64,000 nt of DNA from Phlebopus portentosus (GCA_037892935.1 JAYXKI010000005.1:1364001-1428000), one strand, 5' to 3'. Counted from the first letter of the stretch, positions 13,401-26,263 are shown. The notes: generated from the sequence alone by a model not told the origin. Program-made: numbers and translations.

Positions 13401-16400
13401 GGACTCAACGTCATCCCCGTTGGAAAATGCGGCAGCGAACGGTAAGGAGGACGACAGCCAGAAAGTGCAAGATGCACACTTCTATGCGTGTTTCTTGATG
13501 CAGAGCTTATCCGAACTCTTGTTTTCCTACGAGCACTGCAAATTTGCGTTTCTGACATTTCCGAAGAAGCGAGTTCAAACTCCTGCAAAGGATGTTTTTT
13601 CACGATCGAAATGCGCCGCACTCAATTTCCTTTTGACGGAGCTCGTATCGTTCGGCCCTTTTAATGCGGATGCGAAGTTTGATTCTCGAAAGAGGATGAT
13701 TCTTTGCAACTGGGCCATGTCCGTTATTGTAGCGCTGTGCGTAGAGGGCTCTCCTTCGCGAGAGACACAAGAGGCGCAGCTTGGATCGCCCGATGTAGCT
13801 TCCATTCGCAAGCTCGTAATAGAGTCCATCAGCAGGTCCATAAAGGACGCGATCACGAGTGAGCCGGTCGATATTAGATATGGAAGGGTTCTCGCATTAG
13901 CGGAGCTCTGTCACAGACTCCTGTCCGTCCGGTTTAGCTCTGGTTCGGCGAGGTCAACCGAAGAAACGCCAATGCAGCTTGCGAAGCTCATGCTTGAAAA
14001 GAACTACGTTGCCACATTGACCAATGTACTTGCCGAGGTCGACTTGAACTATCCCAATATGCGCAACCTTGTTGGGTCGGTCCTGAAGCCGCTGGAGTTT
14101 CTGTGCGTATCTTCTGTGGCTCGTGTATTATCCACACTAATCATATTGTTTTAGAACAAAAGTCTCCATAAAAATGGGCCGCTCAGAGAAAGGGAAGGAA
14201 GAGGTCGATAAAAAGAGTGTGACCTCAAGTTCTGTATCCTCTGACGAATCCGAAGAGGAGGATGGAGAAGATGGAGACAACATGGACGCCGATGATAGGG
14301 AAGAGACGCCGGATCTCTACCGTAATTCGTCCCTTGGAATGTGAGTTGCGTCGTATTGACGAAAGTGCGGACAATGTCGCTAAGTTTTCTTAATAGGTAC
14401 TCTGGTGTAAGGTAGATTATTTTTCGCGTTAAGTTGGTACTGATGAGAAAGACTTAGGAGATGGAAGAGGCATATGAAGAGGAGGATGAGGACGAGATGG
14501 ATGAAGACGAAGACGACGTTGATGTGGACTACGACGAAGAGTCACCAAGCGAAGACTCTTCAAATACAGAACCGGAGAATGAAGCAGTTGAAGAAGCGAT
14601 GGCTGCAGAAGTCGCTAATCCGCCCGGTGGCTGGGATAATATGGACGAAGATATGGGAGAGGATGCTCATGAGATGGGTGAAGATGAAGATGAAGATGAA
14701 GATGAGGATGAAGACGAGGGCGCGGATGAAGAGATAGTCTGGCAGGTAAAGCAGTCTTCATACATCGCCTTTATCGGAGTTTCAGCCTAACTCTTTTTGA
14801 AGCCTCCCAACGCCGGTGATGGGCAGACCGGCCTTCTCGTTGATGAAGCAGAAGAGGACGATTTAGATGATACCGGTATGGTTGATGGCGATGCTCAGGC
14901 TGGAGACGAGGATGAAGGAGACATATTTTCAGGGTAAACCGCATTATTCTATGGTTTGCGTACACTGCCTTAATTCGTATATTCTAGACTTGGTGGTGAA
15001 ATAGGTGAACTTGGACCCGTGGATGATTTCGTTCAAGAATCAGACAATCCATTCGATCCTTCCCGAGCGAGTAGAAGTATGCGAACCGGGACTCGCCTCT
15101 TCTTTGGTGGAGGCATCAACGTCCCAGGTCGCAGTAAGGTTTTCTTCTTCTCTTGATAGACTGCTCATCTCATAATTGGGCCCATTTTTCAAGATCTGGA
15201 TCCTGACATGCAAATCATTGGACGTCCTCGATATGGCGGAATCAGCTCCGAGGCTATGACACATCCTCTGCTCGTGGACGTGAGCAGTACGGGTAACGCT
15301 TTAGCAGGGCAGTCGCGTTCTGTGTCAGGCCGAAGGACACGAAGTGGTGCAATGCCTAGCAACCCTTACGCTGAGGTCTTGCAAACCATCGAGGGTTTGA
15401 TTGGTGGAGGAGCAATGCAACTTGTACAGGAGCTCATGAATCGCTCTGGATTCGCTGGTGCTCTAGGGGCCGATATTCGAGTCGAGGTTCCTCAGGGCGG
15501 CTTATTCTCGGATCGTTTGCAGATGAATCGACACGGACGAACTACAATTTCGACATCTGTCAGACTGAGAGATCCACGTTCTGGAGACAGTCGCTCAGAT
15601 GGAGCTGAATTCGGTCCATTGCATACCGTCCAACGCTGGTCGGAAGAGGCGAAAATTACTCATGGAAAGCATCTACAAGATCGAGTTCAGAGACTGTGCA
15701 ATCACATCATACTGGCTTTACTTCCAGATGCTCGTGAAACAGCGAGAAGAGAGAAGGAGAAGGAAGAAAAAGAAGGGGCAGAACGAAGAGCGGCGGAAGA
15801 GGCAGAGGCAAAGAAGGCAGAAGCCGAGAGGGCAGCAAAGGAAGCAGAAGAGAACGCTGCAAAGGAAGCCGAAGCAAGTGTGGTGGCCGAGAGAGAGGCG
15901 GCTGAGAGAGAAACCGCTGAACGAGCCGCCGTTTCTGACGCTGCTGAGCAAGATGCTGCATCGTCTGCGCCTCCTGTGGCTACTGCCAGTGATGAACAGG
16001 TATTGGCAGATGAAGATGCTGAGATGGTAGATGCCACGATCACGGTCGACAATGCAGCGGAGGTCCATGAAGATTCCGGTCAGAGCCCAGCGAATGCGAA
16101 CGTCTCATCAACGGGAGAAGGGTCTTCGACAGTGACGCCAGAACGGATTACGGTTACTGTGAACGGAAATGTTGTTGACATAACGGACACTGGCATTGAT
16201 CCTACGTTCCTCGAGGCCCTTCCCGATGACATGCGTGAGGAAGTTCTCAATCAACATTTCCGGGAGCAACGCGCAAGTCGTATCGAGCAGCCAACTGAAT
16301 CTCAAATCAGTCCTGAGTTTCTTAACGCCTTACCTCCCGAAATTCGCGCTGAAATTTTACGAGAAGAGAGGCTGGAACGGAGCAGAAGGGAGCGCCAGCA

Positions 16401-19400
16401 AAACGGCGAGGCGCAGGATGGTGCAACTGCAGAAGCTGCTGACATGGGTGCTGCAGACTTCATCGCTAGTCTTGATCCTCAATTGCGACAAGTGGTACTC
16501 CTGGATTCCGACGAAGGTATTCTAGAGACGCTCCCCTCGCACATGATTGCCGAAGCCGGAATCTATCGTGAGGGACTACATCGACATCGTAGCCCTCGGG
16601 CGACTGTTCCATCAGGTACTAGTACAAATTCTGCACCACGCAAGATACCACCTCCTCGTGATGCAATACAGCTGCTTGATCGACCTGGGATAGCATCTCT
16701 TGTCAGACTTCTCTTCTTTCCGCAATTGTCTAAAAAGACGATCCTCCATAAAGTCCTTGTCAATCTCTGCGAAAACTCGAAATCGCGCACGGAACTCTTC
16801 AATGTGCTGCTCAGTATCTTGCAAGAAGGGACTGGCGACCTCGCGTCGGTTGACAAAAGCTTTTCGCAACTGTCCGTCCGTAGTAGCAAGAGTCCAGCCC
16901 ACGTTACTGCGAAGAGCATCGGGAAGCAGAAAGAAACCAGCCTCTCCATGTCTTCTATCGTACCAAGTGAAGTCCCTCCGGACCTTATCGCACAACGTTG
17001 CCTAGATGCCCTTACCTTCATCGTTGGCACTAACGAACTCTCTTCTCTGTTCTTCCTGACCGAACATGAATTGCCTGCTGGGCTGAAGAAGAACATAACG
17101 AGGAAGGGGAAAGGGAAGGAAAAACAAGCTCCACAAACTTATTATCCCATCGTTTTGCTCCTGAGTCTCCTTGATCGTCAAACACTGATGAAGACACCAA
17201 GCATCATGGACTCTATTGCCGGCCTACTGGATGCAGTGACGCGCCCATTGACAAGCTTGAGGAACGAGTCAAAGAAGGAAGAACCTGCAGATTCGACTTC
17301 GGCGCCCACGCAAGCGACTTCCAGCGAGACAGCTCCAGCTCCAACGGCTGAAGCTGCTGCATCTGGTAAAATTCTTAAATACTTCCGTTACATTCTCGCT
17401 AATCGATTTTTCAAGCAGAATCATCCGCTGCGCACGAGCCTGAAGCGTCGGGGAGCAGTCCAGCAAATGTGGAATCTGTGGAAGAAAAGATCCTGTTGGC
17501 CAACCCCCCTCAAATCCCTCACCCTGCACTCAGGTCTATCGTCAATATTCTTACTGTAGGCGAATGCTCTGGACGGACATTCCAACATACCTTAGCGCTA
17601 ATTCAACATCTGTCGTTCTTGCCGGATGCAAGGGATGTCATTGCTCAAGAACTGAAGCTCAAAGCACATGACCTGATGCTTAGCCTTTCTGCGGATTTGG
17701 ACGTTTTAATAGGAGCTTTGCAAAAGGGCGAGCGTCAGGGTGATCTTCCCGCTTCGGTAGTAGCCAAGTTTTCTCCGGCTTCCTCGGATCAAGCGAAGTT
17801 TCTTCGTGTTTTGAAGACGATTGACTATATGTACTCGAAGGCAGAGGCAAGTTCGAACAGCACTCCAGAGTTGCAGGTGGATGATCGGATACGAGAAATA
17901 TACGAGACCTTCCGATTTACTTCGCTCTGGAAGAAACTCAGTGAATGCCTTACTGTGGTGGAAAGCGGGGATAATGTGGAGCATATCGCCACGATTCTCT
18001 TACCATTGATCGAATCGTTGATGGTGGTCTGCAAGAATGTAGGAGTGAAGAGCGCACCTGTGCTTCCACCGAGTTCCCCTCGTTCTCCGCTTCCGTCCGA
18101 GCAGTCTGTGGACGAGCTATTCGTTTCGTTTACTGACGAGCACCGCAAGATCCTGAACATGATGGTGCGGAACAATCCATCACTCATGTCCGGCTCGTTC
18201 TCGTTGCTCGTACAGAACCCCAGGGTTCTTGACTTCGACAACAAGCGCAATTACTTCAGCCAGCAGCTTCACAAACGCCCATATCCCAGAGAGCATTACT
18301 CGCCTCTTCAAGTCAACGTCCGACGCGCTCGCGTGTTCGAGGACAGTTACCACGCTTTCCAGCACAAGACTGGCGATCAAATCAAGTATGGCAAGCTCAG
18401 CGTACGATTCTATGGCGAAGAGGGTGTCGATGCTGGAGGAGTTACTCGGGAATGGTTCCAGATTCTTGCTCGCCAAATGTTCAACCCAAATTATGCCCTC
18501 TTCGAGCCATGCGCAGCTGACAGACAGACGTATCAGCCGAACCGAGCATCGGAAATTAATCCTGACCACCTGTCTTACTTCAAGTTTGTCGGTAGAGTCA
18601 TAGGGAAAGCTATCTATGATGGCCGTCTTATGGATGCTCACTTTGCAAGAAGTCTGTATCGGATGCTTCTTGGCAAACGTGTCGACTACCGCGACGTGGA
18701 ATGGGTGGATCCAGATTACTACAAGTCACTCTGCTGGATTCTTGAGAACGATCCTACCGTGCTAGACTTGACATTCATCACGGAAGTTGATGAGGTTGGT
18801 TTGATTCGCTTCTCAAATTTTGAAACGGTTACTAATGTGCTATTTTGTTAATTAGTTCGGTAGACACGAGATTATTCCCCTAAAGGAGAATGGTCAGACA
18901 CTTCCTGTGACAATGGAGAACAGGAAGGAGTACGTCCAGTTGGCAGCTCAGTACCGACTTTACTCTTCCATAAAGAGCCAGATCGAGAACCTGCTCTCTG
19001 GTTTCTATGAGATTATTCCTAAGGAGCTGATCGCGATCGTGAGTTGTTTCCTACTCTCCGCAAGCTGTAACTGCTTACTTATGACAATGAATCAGTTCAA
19101 CGAACAGGAGGTCGAACTCCTCATTTCCGGTACACCAGACATCGATGTTGATGAATGGAGGGCGAACACTGAGTACCACGGTTACTCGAGCTCTGATCCC
19201 GTCATCGTCTGGTGGTGGAGAGCTCTGAAATCGTTCAACCGGGACGAGCGCGCAAAGGTGCTCAGCTTCGCCACTGGTACCACTCGCGTTCCGCTGGGCG
19301 GATTCAGCGAACTCCAAGGCGTCCAAGGCGTCCAGAAGTTCTCTACCCATCGTGCTTACGGAGAGACTGACCGTCTTCCTCAGGCTCATACCTGTACGTC

Positions 19401-19560
19401 CTTTCTTTCTCTACTCTATTGTCGGTTCAGTGCTGACAATGACTGTGACTGTCTAGGCTTCAACCAAATCGACCTCCCCGAATACTCGTCCTACGAAAAA
19501 CTCCGACAACAACTACTGCTTGCTATTAATGAAGGAGGAGAGGGCTTCGGTTTCGCTTAA
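7497..19560 (+). CDS. TOM1: TOM1/HUWE1-type HECT E3 ubiquitin-protein ligase
   Basis: Giant ligase of about 3,630 residues. The 22 exons start at 7497, 7603, 7955, 9094, 9219, 9453, 9630, 10177, 10497, 11035, 11211, 11345, 14155, 14397, 14458, 14803, 14988, 15194, 17416, 18856, 19096 and 19457. Order: N-terminal armadillo-like region (DUF908/DUF913 type), a UBA domain near residues 1265-1305 (IRQLTDMGFPRAAAIRAL), a long Asp/Glu-rich stretch (~1990-2200), a Glu/Ala-rich helix, ubiquitin-binding-motif repeats near 2590-2640 (DPTFLEALPDDMREEVL, SPEFLNALPPEIRAEIL), and a C-terminal HECT domain. The catalytic Cys (HTCFNQ) lies 33 residues from the end, and an intron splits its codon (T at 19393, GC at 19457). 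Exon 14 is 10 nt. The boundary after exon 8 is ambiguous: intron 10469-10496 or 10443-10512. Family roles include degrading excess histones and ribosomal proteins and mRNA export. Confidence 0.95.
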
Positions 19561-20136
19561 TGTGATGATGCTGTTTTTTTTCCCCAGTTCCTCTCAATGA
19601 ATAAATTTTATTAAGTCTATCTCTGCATCAAATTGCAATCCCATGCTTTGTCTATGCGCTGTATCATACATACGTCATACTACATTCAATTGCAAGAGAC
19701 TCTGTTTGTAGATATTGAATTATTAATTGAACGTCTTAGATATCTAGCGTGACCACTACTCAGGGGACTATATGTCCGACGTACAGTCGGAAGTAATGAA
19801 CAGCATAAGAAAAGAGATCATATCCGCGCATGCGTACCTGTATTGTGAAAGATGAGTTACAACAGAAGTCTATCAAAACTACAACCGAAGAAAGTGAAAG
19901 AGTTCCATGGGTCCAAGAAAGTCGAATCTAAACCACAACGTGTGCAGATGAGCAGCAGTAGTGATGCTGAGAAACAGGTCCAGGATGCTATGTAGTTCGG
20001 TAGCGGGTATGGATAAGGATAGCAAGAGGGACCAGGGGCAGGCAGGCACGACAGAGAGGGAGAGAATACAAAGTCGGCTAAGACGTGATCATAACCAGTC
20101 ATCTGTACCGTCCAGGGGCTCTCACACACACACCAC
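19561..20136. other. Intergenic, converging 3' regions
   Basis: Between the stops of TOM1 and the PL14 gene. It starts with a T-rich stretch containing AATAAA-like sequence (AATGAATAAATTTTATT near 19600), a plausible polyadenylation region for TOM1. No other feature is seen. Confidence 0.5.
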
Positions 20137-21432
20137 TCATACGAGTTCGAGTCCACAGAAGAAGATAAGCACAGCCAGCATGACTACCCATCCCCACTCT
20201 TGCGCGCGCGTACGCACGCCGGCGCTCATCGTCGAAGGCGAGGAGGAACCGTACATCCTTATGTTCCTAAAGTACGTGTGCGTCTCGATGGGTGTTGCCC
20301 AAGAGTCGTCGTTCCCGCCGAAGAATGTTCTGCATGATACAGGTCAGGCCAAGAAGACAGACGAATCTTGGTCGGAGAAATGGGACGTACGAGAAGAATA
20401 AACCACCTGGGTTTACGGAGTCGTCTTTACGGAATTGGACTCCTGTTTGTGAGATAGCGAGTATGTCGTTGAAGCTAACGATTGTTTAGTTTCTACTGTA
20501 ACCATGAGGTGGGAAGAAAAAGGTAACATGAAACGTACTATAAAGCGATGTAGCCGTTGGAAGTGCTTGGAGGGTCGTTCATTTGAACGAGAAGAGTTAC
20601 CCGGCACCACCTGACCCTCAAGTCAGAAAAATGTAGATTTCGACTTTGCTCAAAATAGCTACTCACTGCCCGGTCGGGAAACCGAATGCGCCTCTGTGAA
20701 TACTAACACCAAAGTCATCGTTGCACTTGACTTCGTCAGCATCGCAGATCCCGTCGGTCTTGGGCACATAAGCATAAACTAGGATAGACGGATTCGTTAT
20801 TCATAAGAGGTGATTGAATAAATGGCTCTAAATGCATTACCTTCGCCTGCAGCATCCGTCCTCCACATCAAACGAGTACTGAAACAATCGGTGCCAGTAG
20901 GTTCCTTGCCTCCGGAACACCCCTCTATGCTTGGCCCGCCTCTGATGCCCGGCAGCTTCCCACCCTTGACCCAATCAAAGTCCGAGTCGAAGGCCAGCTC
21001 ATACGAGACGAGCATGGATTGAAGCGGAGTCGAAGAATTCCATAGAGTATAGAATTGCGCGCCGCCGGTGTGATTGCTAAATGAGCCTGCAGGGTACGTG
21101 ACTCGGAGTACAGTGCCATTTTCTGATGATAATGTTGAGTCGTCTGAGGTAGAGATTGGGACAGTGTTGTTTGGGAAGGGGTCGTCGATGAATTGGAGGT
21201 CTGCCTGGCCATTGCTGATGTGGCCTTTGCTTAGGGACCAGCCTGAGGTGACGAAGTCATCTGAGTCATTTGTGCTGAGAGTAGCAGTAGGGAAAGGGAG
21301 AGAAGTAGAGGTAGTTAGAGAGAACTGGGATGCGACTGAGGAGAGAGGAGTAACACCGTCTGCGGAGACTCGTGTGAGCACAAGACTAAGAGAAAGGGCG
21401 TGGAGGAGTCTGATGCGCCCTGGAGCGGGCAT
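20137..21432 (-). CDS. Secreted polysaccharide lyase family 14-like protein
   Basis: Five exons: 21432-20841, 20778-20667, 20610-20539, 20474-20391 and 20329-20137, about 350 residues. A signal peptide (hydrophobic LLHALSLSLVL, residues 8-18) supports the ATG at 21432 over an in-frame ATG at 21582. PL14-type strings follow: KGGKLPGIRGG, GCSGGKEPTGTDCFSTRLMW, VYAYVPK, DFGVSIHRGAFGFPTGQW and FFGGNDDSWATP. Several N-glycosylation sequons are present. The C-terminus ends in a hydrophobic stretch (VVMLAVLIFFCGLELV) after small residues, consistent with a GPI-anchor signal or a single membrane anchor. PL14 enzymes cleave glucuronate-containing polymers by beta-elimination; the substrate here cannot be told. 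Divergent from NAR1, 259 bp apart. Confidence 0.88.
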
Positions 21433-21691
21433 AGCAGTGGTGGATGTAGCAGACAGAGGACTGAGTGATGACTGTTGTGCTACGACGATGAGCAAGGAGG
21501 GAGCATCGGGATGGCTGGTCTGAATCGCGAGCAGAACTCTCTCTTCGTCGCCAGGTACTTCGTGTCCATGCTCGGTATCCATATTGGGAAGTGGTGATCA
21601 CGTCGATCATAATGCCGATGAATTTCTTGATGCTGAGTGAGGAGTTAGTCACGGCGTACGTGTCCGACTCTTCCTCTTCTTCTCGACGTCC

Positions 21692-23917
21692 ATGGCTTTC
21701 TCAAGTGCACTCACCCTTACAGATCTCAATGACTTTATCACACCATCGCAGGCATGCATCAAACCAGTTGAGCAGTCAAATGGTCTCCCAGCTAAGGACG
21801 AAGGAGCTGCCTCTGTGCGTGCATGTCTAATGTCTAGACTCTGACCAGATATCTGATCATGAGACTGTATGAACAGACACAGATTCACATTGACTCATCA
21901 GGTTCATACTATGAGCTGTCATCCGACTTAGCTTCTGGTACTGGTTCTGCTCCGCGTAAACTCGAAACAGCCCAGATAAGTCTCAACGACTGCTTGGCCT
22001 GCAGGTAAGTCCTCATGTTCCTCAAACACATGTTCACTTCTTTACTCTATTTCCCGTTCTAATCGCACCACCAGCGGCTGTATAACGTCCGCAGAATCTG
22101 TCTTGATCACGATGCAGTCACACGAGGAGGTACTCTCCGTACTTGCAAACAACCCTCCTTCAATATGTGTCGATCACAAGACCCCAGTTCTCTCTATCTC
22201 TCCCCAATCCCTGGCCTCCCTCGCAGCCACAATCTCCTCCTCCTCTAAAAGCACAGTCACCCTCAAACAGGTCCTCCACAGAGTGACTGCCTTCGCGCAC
22301 TCGCTTGGCTTCCAACACGTATACGACACCACCTTCGCTCGGCATATCGCGCTTCTTGAGCACGCGCGAGAGTTCCACGAGCGCAAGCACGGGACTTCGC
22401 GCGGAAATGATAGTGCAGAGAAGCTGCCCATGCTGGCTAGCGCGTGTCCCGGCTGGGTGTGCTACGCGGAGAAGACTCACCCTGAGATGCTGCCGTTTAT
22501 CAGCCAAACAAAGAGTCCTCAGCAGGTCATGGGCACGCTCGTCAAAAAATGGCTCGCTCAGAAGTGGGGCAAGAAGTAAGTAGTAGTGATTCGGCCAATC
22601 CTTCTTTGTCTGTTTTGCATCCGATATTCCGCATTTGAATTTCTTACTCTATTCCGCTGTTCTTACCTTCTCCACACCCTGAATTTTACGTTTGTGCTTG
22701 ACTGCGCTTCGGTGTATTCGGTGTATTCGTCCTTCTTCCTGCTTCTCTCTCCCCTGGCGATCTTGCATGTGCTGATTCACCAAACTTTTTCTATTTCTGT
22801 TATATACAGACCAGATGAGATCTATCACGTTACTGTGATGCCGTGTTATGATAAGAAGCTCGAGGCGTCGCGCGAGGACTTCTACGACGAGGCTTACGCG
22901 ACGCGTGACGTGGACTGTGTGATCACGACGGGCGAGTTGGAGCTCATGATGCGCGAACGGGAGTTCGATATCTCTCAGCCACTACCCTCGTCCGAGACCC
23001 AGAACGGTCTACTGGTATCATCCGTATCCGACAACGCGTCGGATGACCGTTCGATTGATATCTCCCTACTACCGACTTTGCTCAGCCACCCGGGTACGAG
23101 TTCGGGTTCGTATCTGCATTATCTGCTCCATCTCCAACAATCTTCCGATCCGAGCGCGGAGCTGACAACGCGCCAGGTCCGTGGGACGGATTTCGAAGAA
23201 TACATCCTTCGATCGCGCGAGTCTGGTAAAGTCATATTCAAGGGCGCGAGATGCTACGGGTTCAGGAATTTACAGAATATCGTGCGGAGGGTGGGGAGAG
23301 CGGCTGGCGTGCAGGTTGGGCGAGGGGCTGCGGGGAGGCTCGCAAATGCTAATGCGCTTAGAGCGAAGACGAAGATGAAAGTCCGAGCGAAGAAGGGGAG
23401 AGACGAGAATACGGATGCTAACGGAAATGTGATGACTAACGGCGATGCAGACGAGGAAAACAGACCATACGACTACGTCGAGATAATGGCCTGTCCGGGC
23501 GGGTGCGTCAACGGAGGCGGACAGCTCAAACCCATCCTCTCCTCGAACGGAACCGAAAATGAGATTGCAATTTCAAACGGACAAGCAACGCCGCCGCCTC
23601 AGAATGATTCTGCGGATATGCGCTGGGGAACGCGCGCATGGACGCGGCGCGTCGAGGAGGCGTACTGGCACGACCTGCCCACTCCACCTCCTTCTCCCCA
23701 TCTCAAAGCCCAGGACTCCGACCACATCAATGACCTCGCCCGGCAAGTCCTTTCCGAGCTCTGCCTCCCCCGGAAAGATGAAGCGGAAGCAGTAAAATCC
23801 GTGAGATCGTGGAACGACACGATGGACGAACACGCCGAGTCGCTCCGCCGTTCCCTGTTCCGCACGTCCTATCGTGAAGTCGCGAACGAGGTCTCGGGGA
23901 TCCAGGTCCAGTGGTGA
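21692..23917 (+). CDS. NAR1: Cytosolic Fe-S cluster assembly factor NAR1 (iron-only hydrogenase-like)
   Basis: Four exons: 21692-21814, 21877-22004, 22075-22575 and 22810-23917, about 619 residues. CIA-pathway protein that passes Fe-S clusters to the targeting complex (family knowledge). An N-terminal cluster-binding motif is visible ([12 protein letters not shown] plus an upstream Cys), as are the hydrogenase-like motifs [20 protein letters not shown] and [12 protein letters not shown] long Ser/Asn/Asp-rich insertion lies between the last two. Intron 3 is 234 bp, unusually long for this window, and its length is a multiple of three, but a stop codon (TAA) arises exactly at its donor. The protein ends in Trp (GIQVQW), in line with the C-terminal Trp by which Nar1 docks to the targeting complex. 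Confidence 0.94.
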
Positions 23918-25515
23918 CCTCTACCATTTTACTTTCTTGCATACTTGTTTTCTATTTCTTTCGTTTTTTGTGGGAATAGATCATATACAGACAATCTCTC
24001 CGATGTTAATGTTACTGTATCGGTACATGCAAAGCACCAACGCGCATGAACACGTCCATGCCCATAGCGCGTTCAGTTATACAACAACTCGGTCTCCGTA
24101 AAGTCCAATACGTACATAATGAGCAATTACTCATCACCCAGCCGTACCCAAAACCAAGTACAAAACCAATATTATTCATTCATTCTTTCATTATGAGAAT
24201 GACTACTATAAAAAATCAAGTACGCGGATTCGGCTACACCGATACGGAAGTGGCGAAGGTGAACGCAGCAGGTCTGGTGGTATAGGGTGATACGGCATCA
24301 CAATGTGAACGGCTTGAAGTGTGGAGCGCGAAACCGAAGGTGAATGAAGAACGGTTTGGACCCGCACGGTGAAGAAGAGTTTGATGCAAGTGCGGAGACC
24401 AATGCAAATAATGCAATAATTATTGGGATGCCGGATCGCGTATGTATGCAAGTGGGGAAAGATGGATGAATATTACTATACAAGTGAAACGGGAAATGGA
24501 AGAATGCGTGCAAAGGATACGTGTCAAGCCATGCTACGAACAGACTCGACACTATATCAATGCACGGCAGTAGAAAGGAAGAAAGAAACAAAAAACATAA
24601 TCGAGCAGAGAAAGGAACAGAGAAATACAGTAAAAAATGAAACTAATGAAACAGGTTGAAAGGACGAAACTTGAATGGTGGTGGTACAACATTGACAGGG
24701 CCAAGTTTGAAGATAAAGGAGACGGAGCCGAAACATTGAAGAATATGAAGGGATATCAGTCTCATCCGTCGAGCGAATCGATCTGCATGTATCGGGATCG
24801 ATCAGATCGAGCACGACTTCCGAGACTCGATCAAAGAAAAAATAAAGACGCCTGTGGAGCATCAAGCGTCGAGCGGGAAGGGGGAAGGGGGAAATGCGTT
24901 GCTGAGGATACATTAGATTTTAAAATTCATTCAAAACGGAAAAGCTAGCGGGAAATATGGAGAATGAAACGGATAAACGCGGGAATGTAACGCCCGACGT
25001 TAATATTTGGTGTTGGTATCGGGTGGTTGTTGTCGAGCCGATAGAAGTACACATTATTCTTGAGTTCATTTCATTTCGAGGGAACGGAGGGCAGTCCGAG
25101 GAGGGAGAGTATAGTCGATAAAGGAAAACCGGTTCGAGACCCGACAGCGGTCGGAAAGCCGGTGGCCAAGACCAGGTCCATATAGACAGCAATGTCGCGT
25201 TGTCAAGTCCACACGTTCGTAAATGGAGAAATGTTCTCGGCAGTCGGTAACGTCAATTAGCGAAGAGGAGAGAGGGAGACGAGACGACCGACGACCCGAA
25301 AGAGACCATAACCATACCCGCCGACGTGCATCCGATGTCCCGGGCTCCCGAACTCCGCATGTCGAGCCCATTCCCCAATTTTGGATTAGATGCGTTTACT
25401 GCACAGCAGTGCATGAGGGATGCAATTAGGGTATGGGCATGTCAGGAGCACGAATAGAGGAAGAGGAAGAGGACGAGGACGGCGGGATGGAGTGAGGACA
25501 CGCGACGTGGGCTGA
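23918..25515. other. Intergenic region, no gene supported
   Basis: About 1.6 kb between two converging genes. Several ORFs of 60-118 codons occur on both strands (for example 24557-24913 - and 25532-25867 +), but none shows a recognisable motif or convincing splice continuation. A TTCGAGACC string near 25135 resembles a tRNA T-loop, but no acceptor or anticodon arm accompanies it. Confidence 0.45.
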
Positions 25516-26087
25516 CTACTGGCGACGACCCTTGTTCTGGTACCAGTACGCGCAGTGGTCGCAGTATTTGTCGCCAAGGGTGAGTGTTACACGTTCTTCA
25601 CGATCGGGGCCCATGAACTGTGCAGACGGGGGTGGTTTAGTCAGAAGACGGTACGGATGTATGACAAACCACAGCGAGGTGGAAATTGGGATGAAGGTGG
25701 CAGTGGCAGTGACGAGCGGAGAGGGTGGGTGTGCAGGCAGGAACGGACACGAACCTTCTCGCAGCAACAGTCTGGGCATGGCCTGCGGTGGTTGGCGCTG
25801 TGTACGCAACGTCTGCTGCCACAGTCGATCTTGGACACCTTACGCGTCTGTAAAGGAGGGAGAGTAGGGTAAGCACATGCATGGAGGGAAACGAGTCAAG
25901 GATGGACGTACGATGATGTAGTGCTGTTAGGGACGGGGCAAGGGGAGGGTGAGTAGGCAGACGAGAAGTGGGGAGCGGGACAGACATACGCCGCAACCGA
26001 ACTTTGTACCTTCGCTGTGTGGAGAGTGGATATGAGCATTAACGTGAGGTGAAGCAGAAGGGCGACGTACGTGATGAGGTTGCACAT
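25516..26087 (-). CDS. Small Cys-rich conserved fungal protein, probable zinc binder
   Basis: Five tiny exons: 26087-26071, 26014-25990, 25923-25912, 25847-25755 and 25617-25516. The phases match throughout and give 82 residues. Ten Cys and several His are arranged as MCNLI, FGCGHYI, DCGSRRC, CPDCCCEK and KYCDHCAYWY, implying one or two zinc sites. I believe similar short proteins (MCN start, CGH, C-x-x-C-x-YW end) are widespread in Agaricomycetes but uncharacterised; this is from memory. There is no signal peptide or membrane segment. One exon is only 12 nt. Divergent from the SNARE gene with 216 bp between starts, a gap containing a perfect AT palindrome. Confidence 0.8.
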
Positions 26088-26231
26088 GTTGAGGGATGTT
26101 GAGGCAAGGAAGTTGAAAGGATGGGGATAAGAATTAAGAGAAAAAGTGGGAGGTCTTTATACTGTAAATATTAAGAGTGATGATGGTAGATGATGAGACG
26201 AGAGAAGTGGATGTGGCTGTGTACTCCATCG

Positions 26232-26233
<2 letters not shown>

Positions 26234-26262
<29 letters not shown>

Positions 26263-26263
26263 T
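26234..26263. repeat. Perfect 30-bp AT palindrome
   Basis: Five AAT units are followed at once by five ATT units, a perfect inverted repeat with no spacer. It lies in the 216-bp divergent promoter between the Cys-rich gene and the TLG2-like gene, about 40 bp upstream of the SNARE start codon. Confidence 0.95.

Noticed and set aside
15702..16068. Long antisense ORFs on the - strand opposite TOM1
   Set aside because: Shadow frames of the Glu/Ala-rich repeat of the HECT ligase.
20000..20401. + strand ORF over the 3' part of the PL14 gene
   Set aside because: The - strand exons there carry PL14 motifs with closed phases.
21433..21582. Longer N-terminus for the PL14 protein starting at ATG 21582
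   Set aside because: The added 50 residues are charged and would bury the signal peptide that begins at 21432.
24557..24913. 118-codon ORF on the - strand
   Set aside because: No recognisable motif; lies in the region between converging genes and does not continue by splicing.
25125..25150. Possible tRNA T-loop (GGTTCGAGACC)
   Set aside because: No A-box, acceptor stem or anticodon arm upstream.
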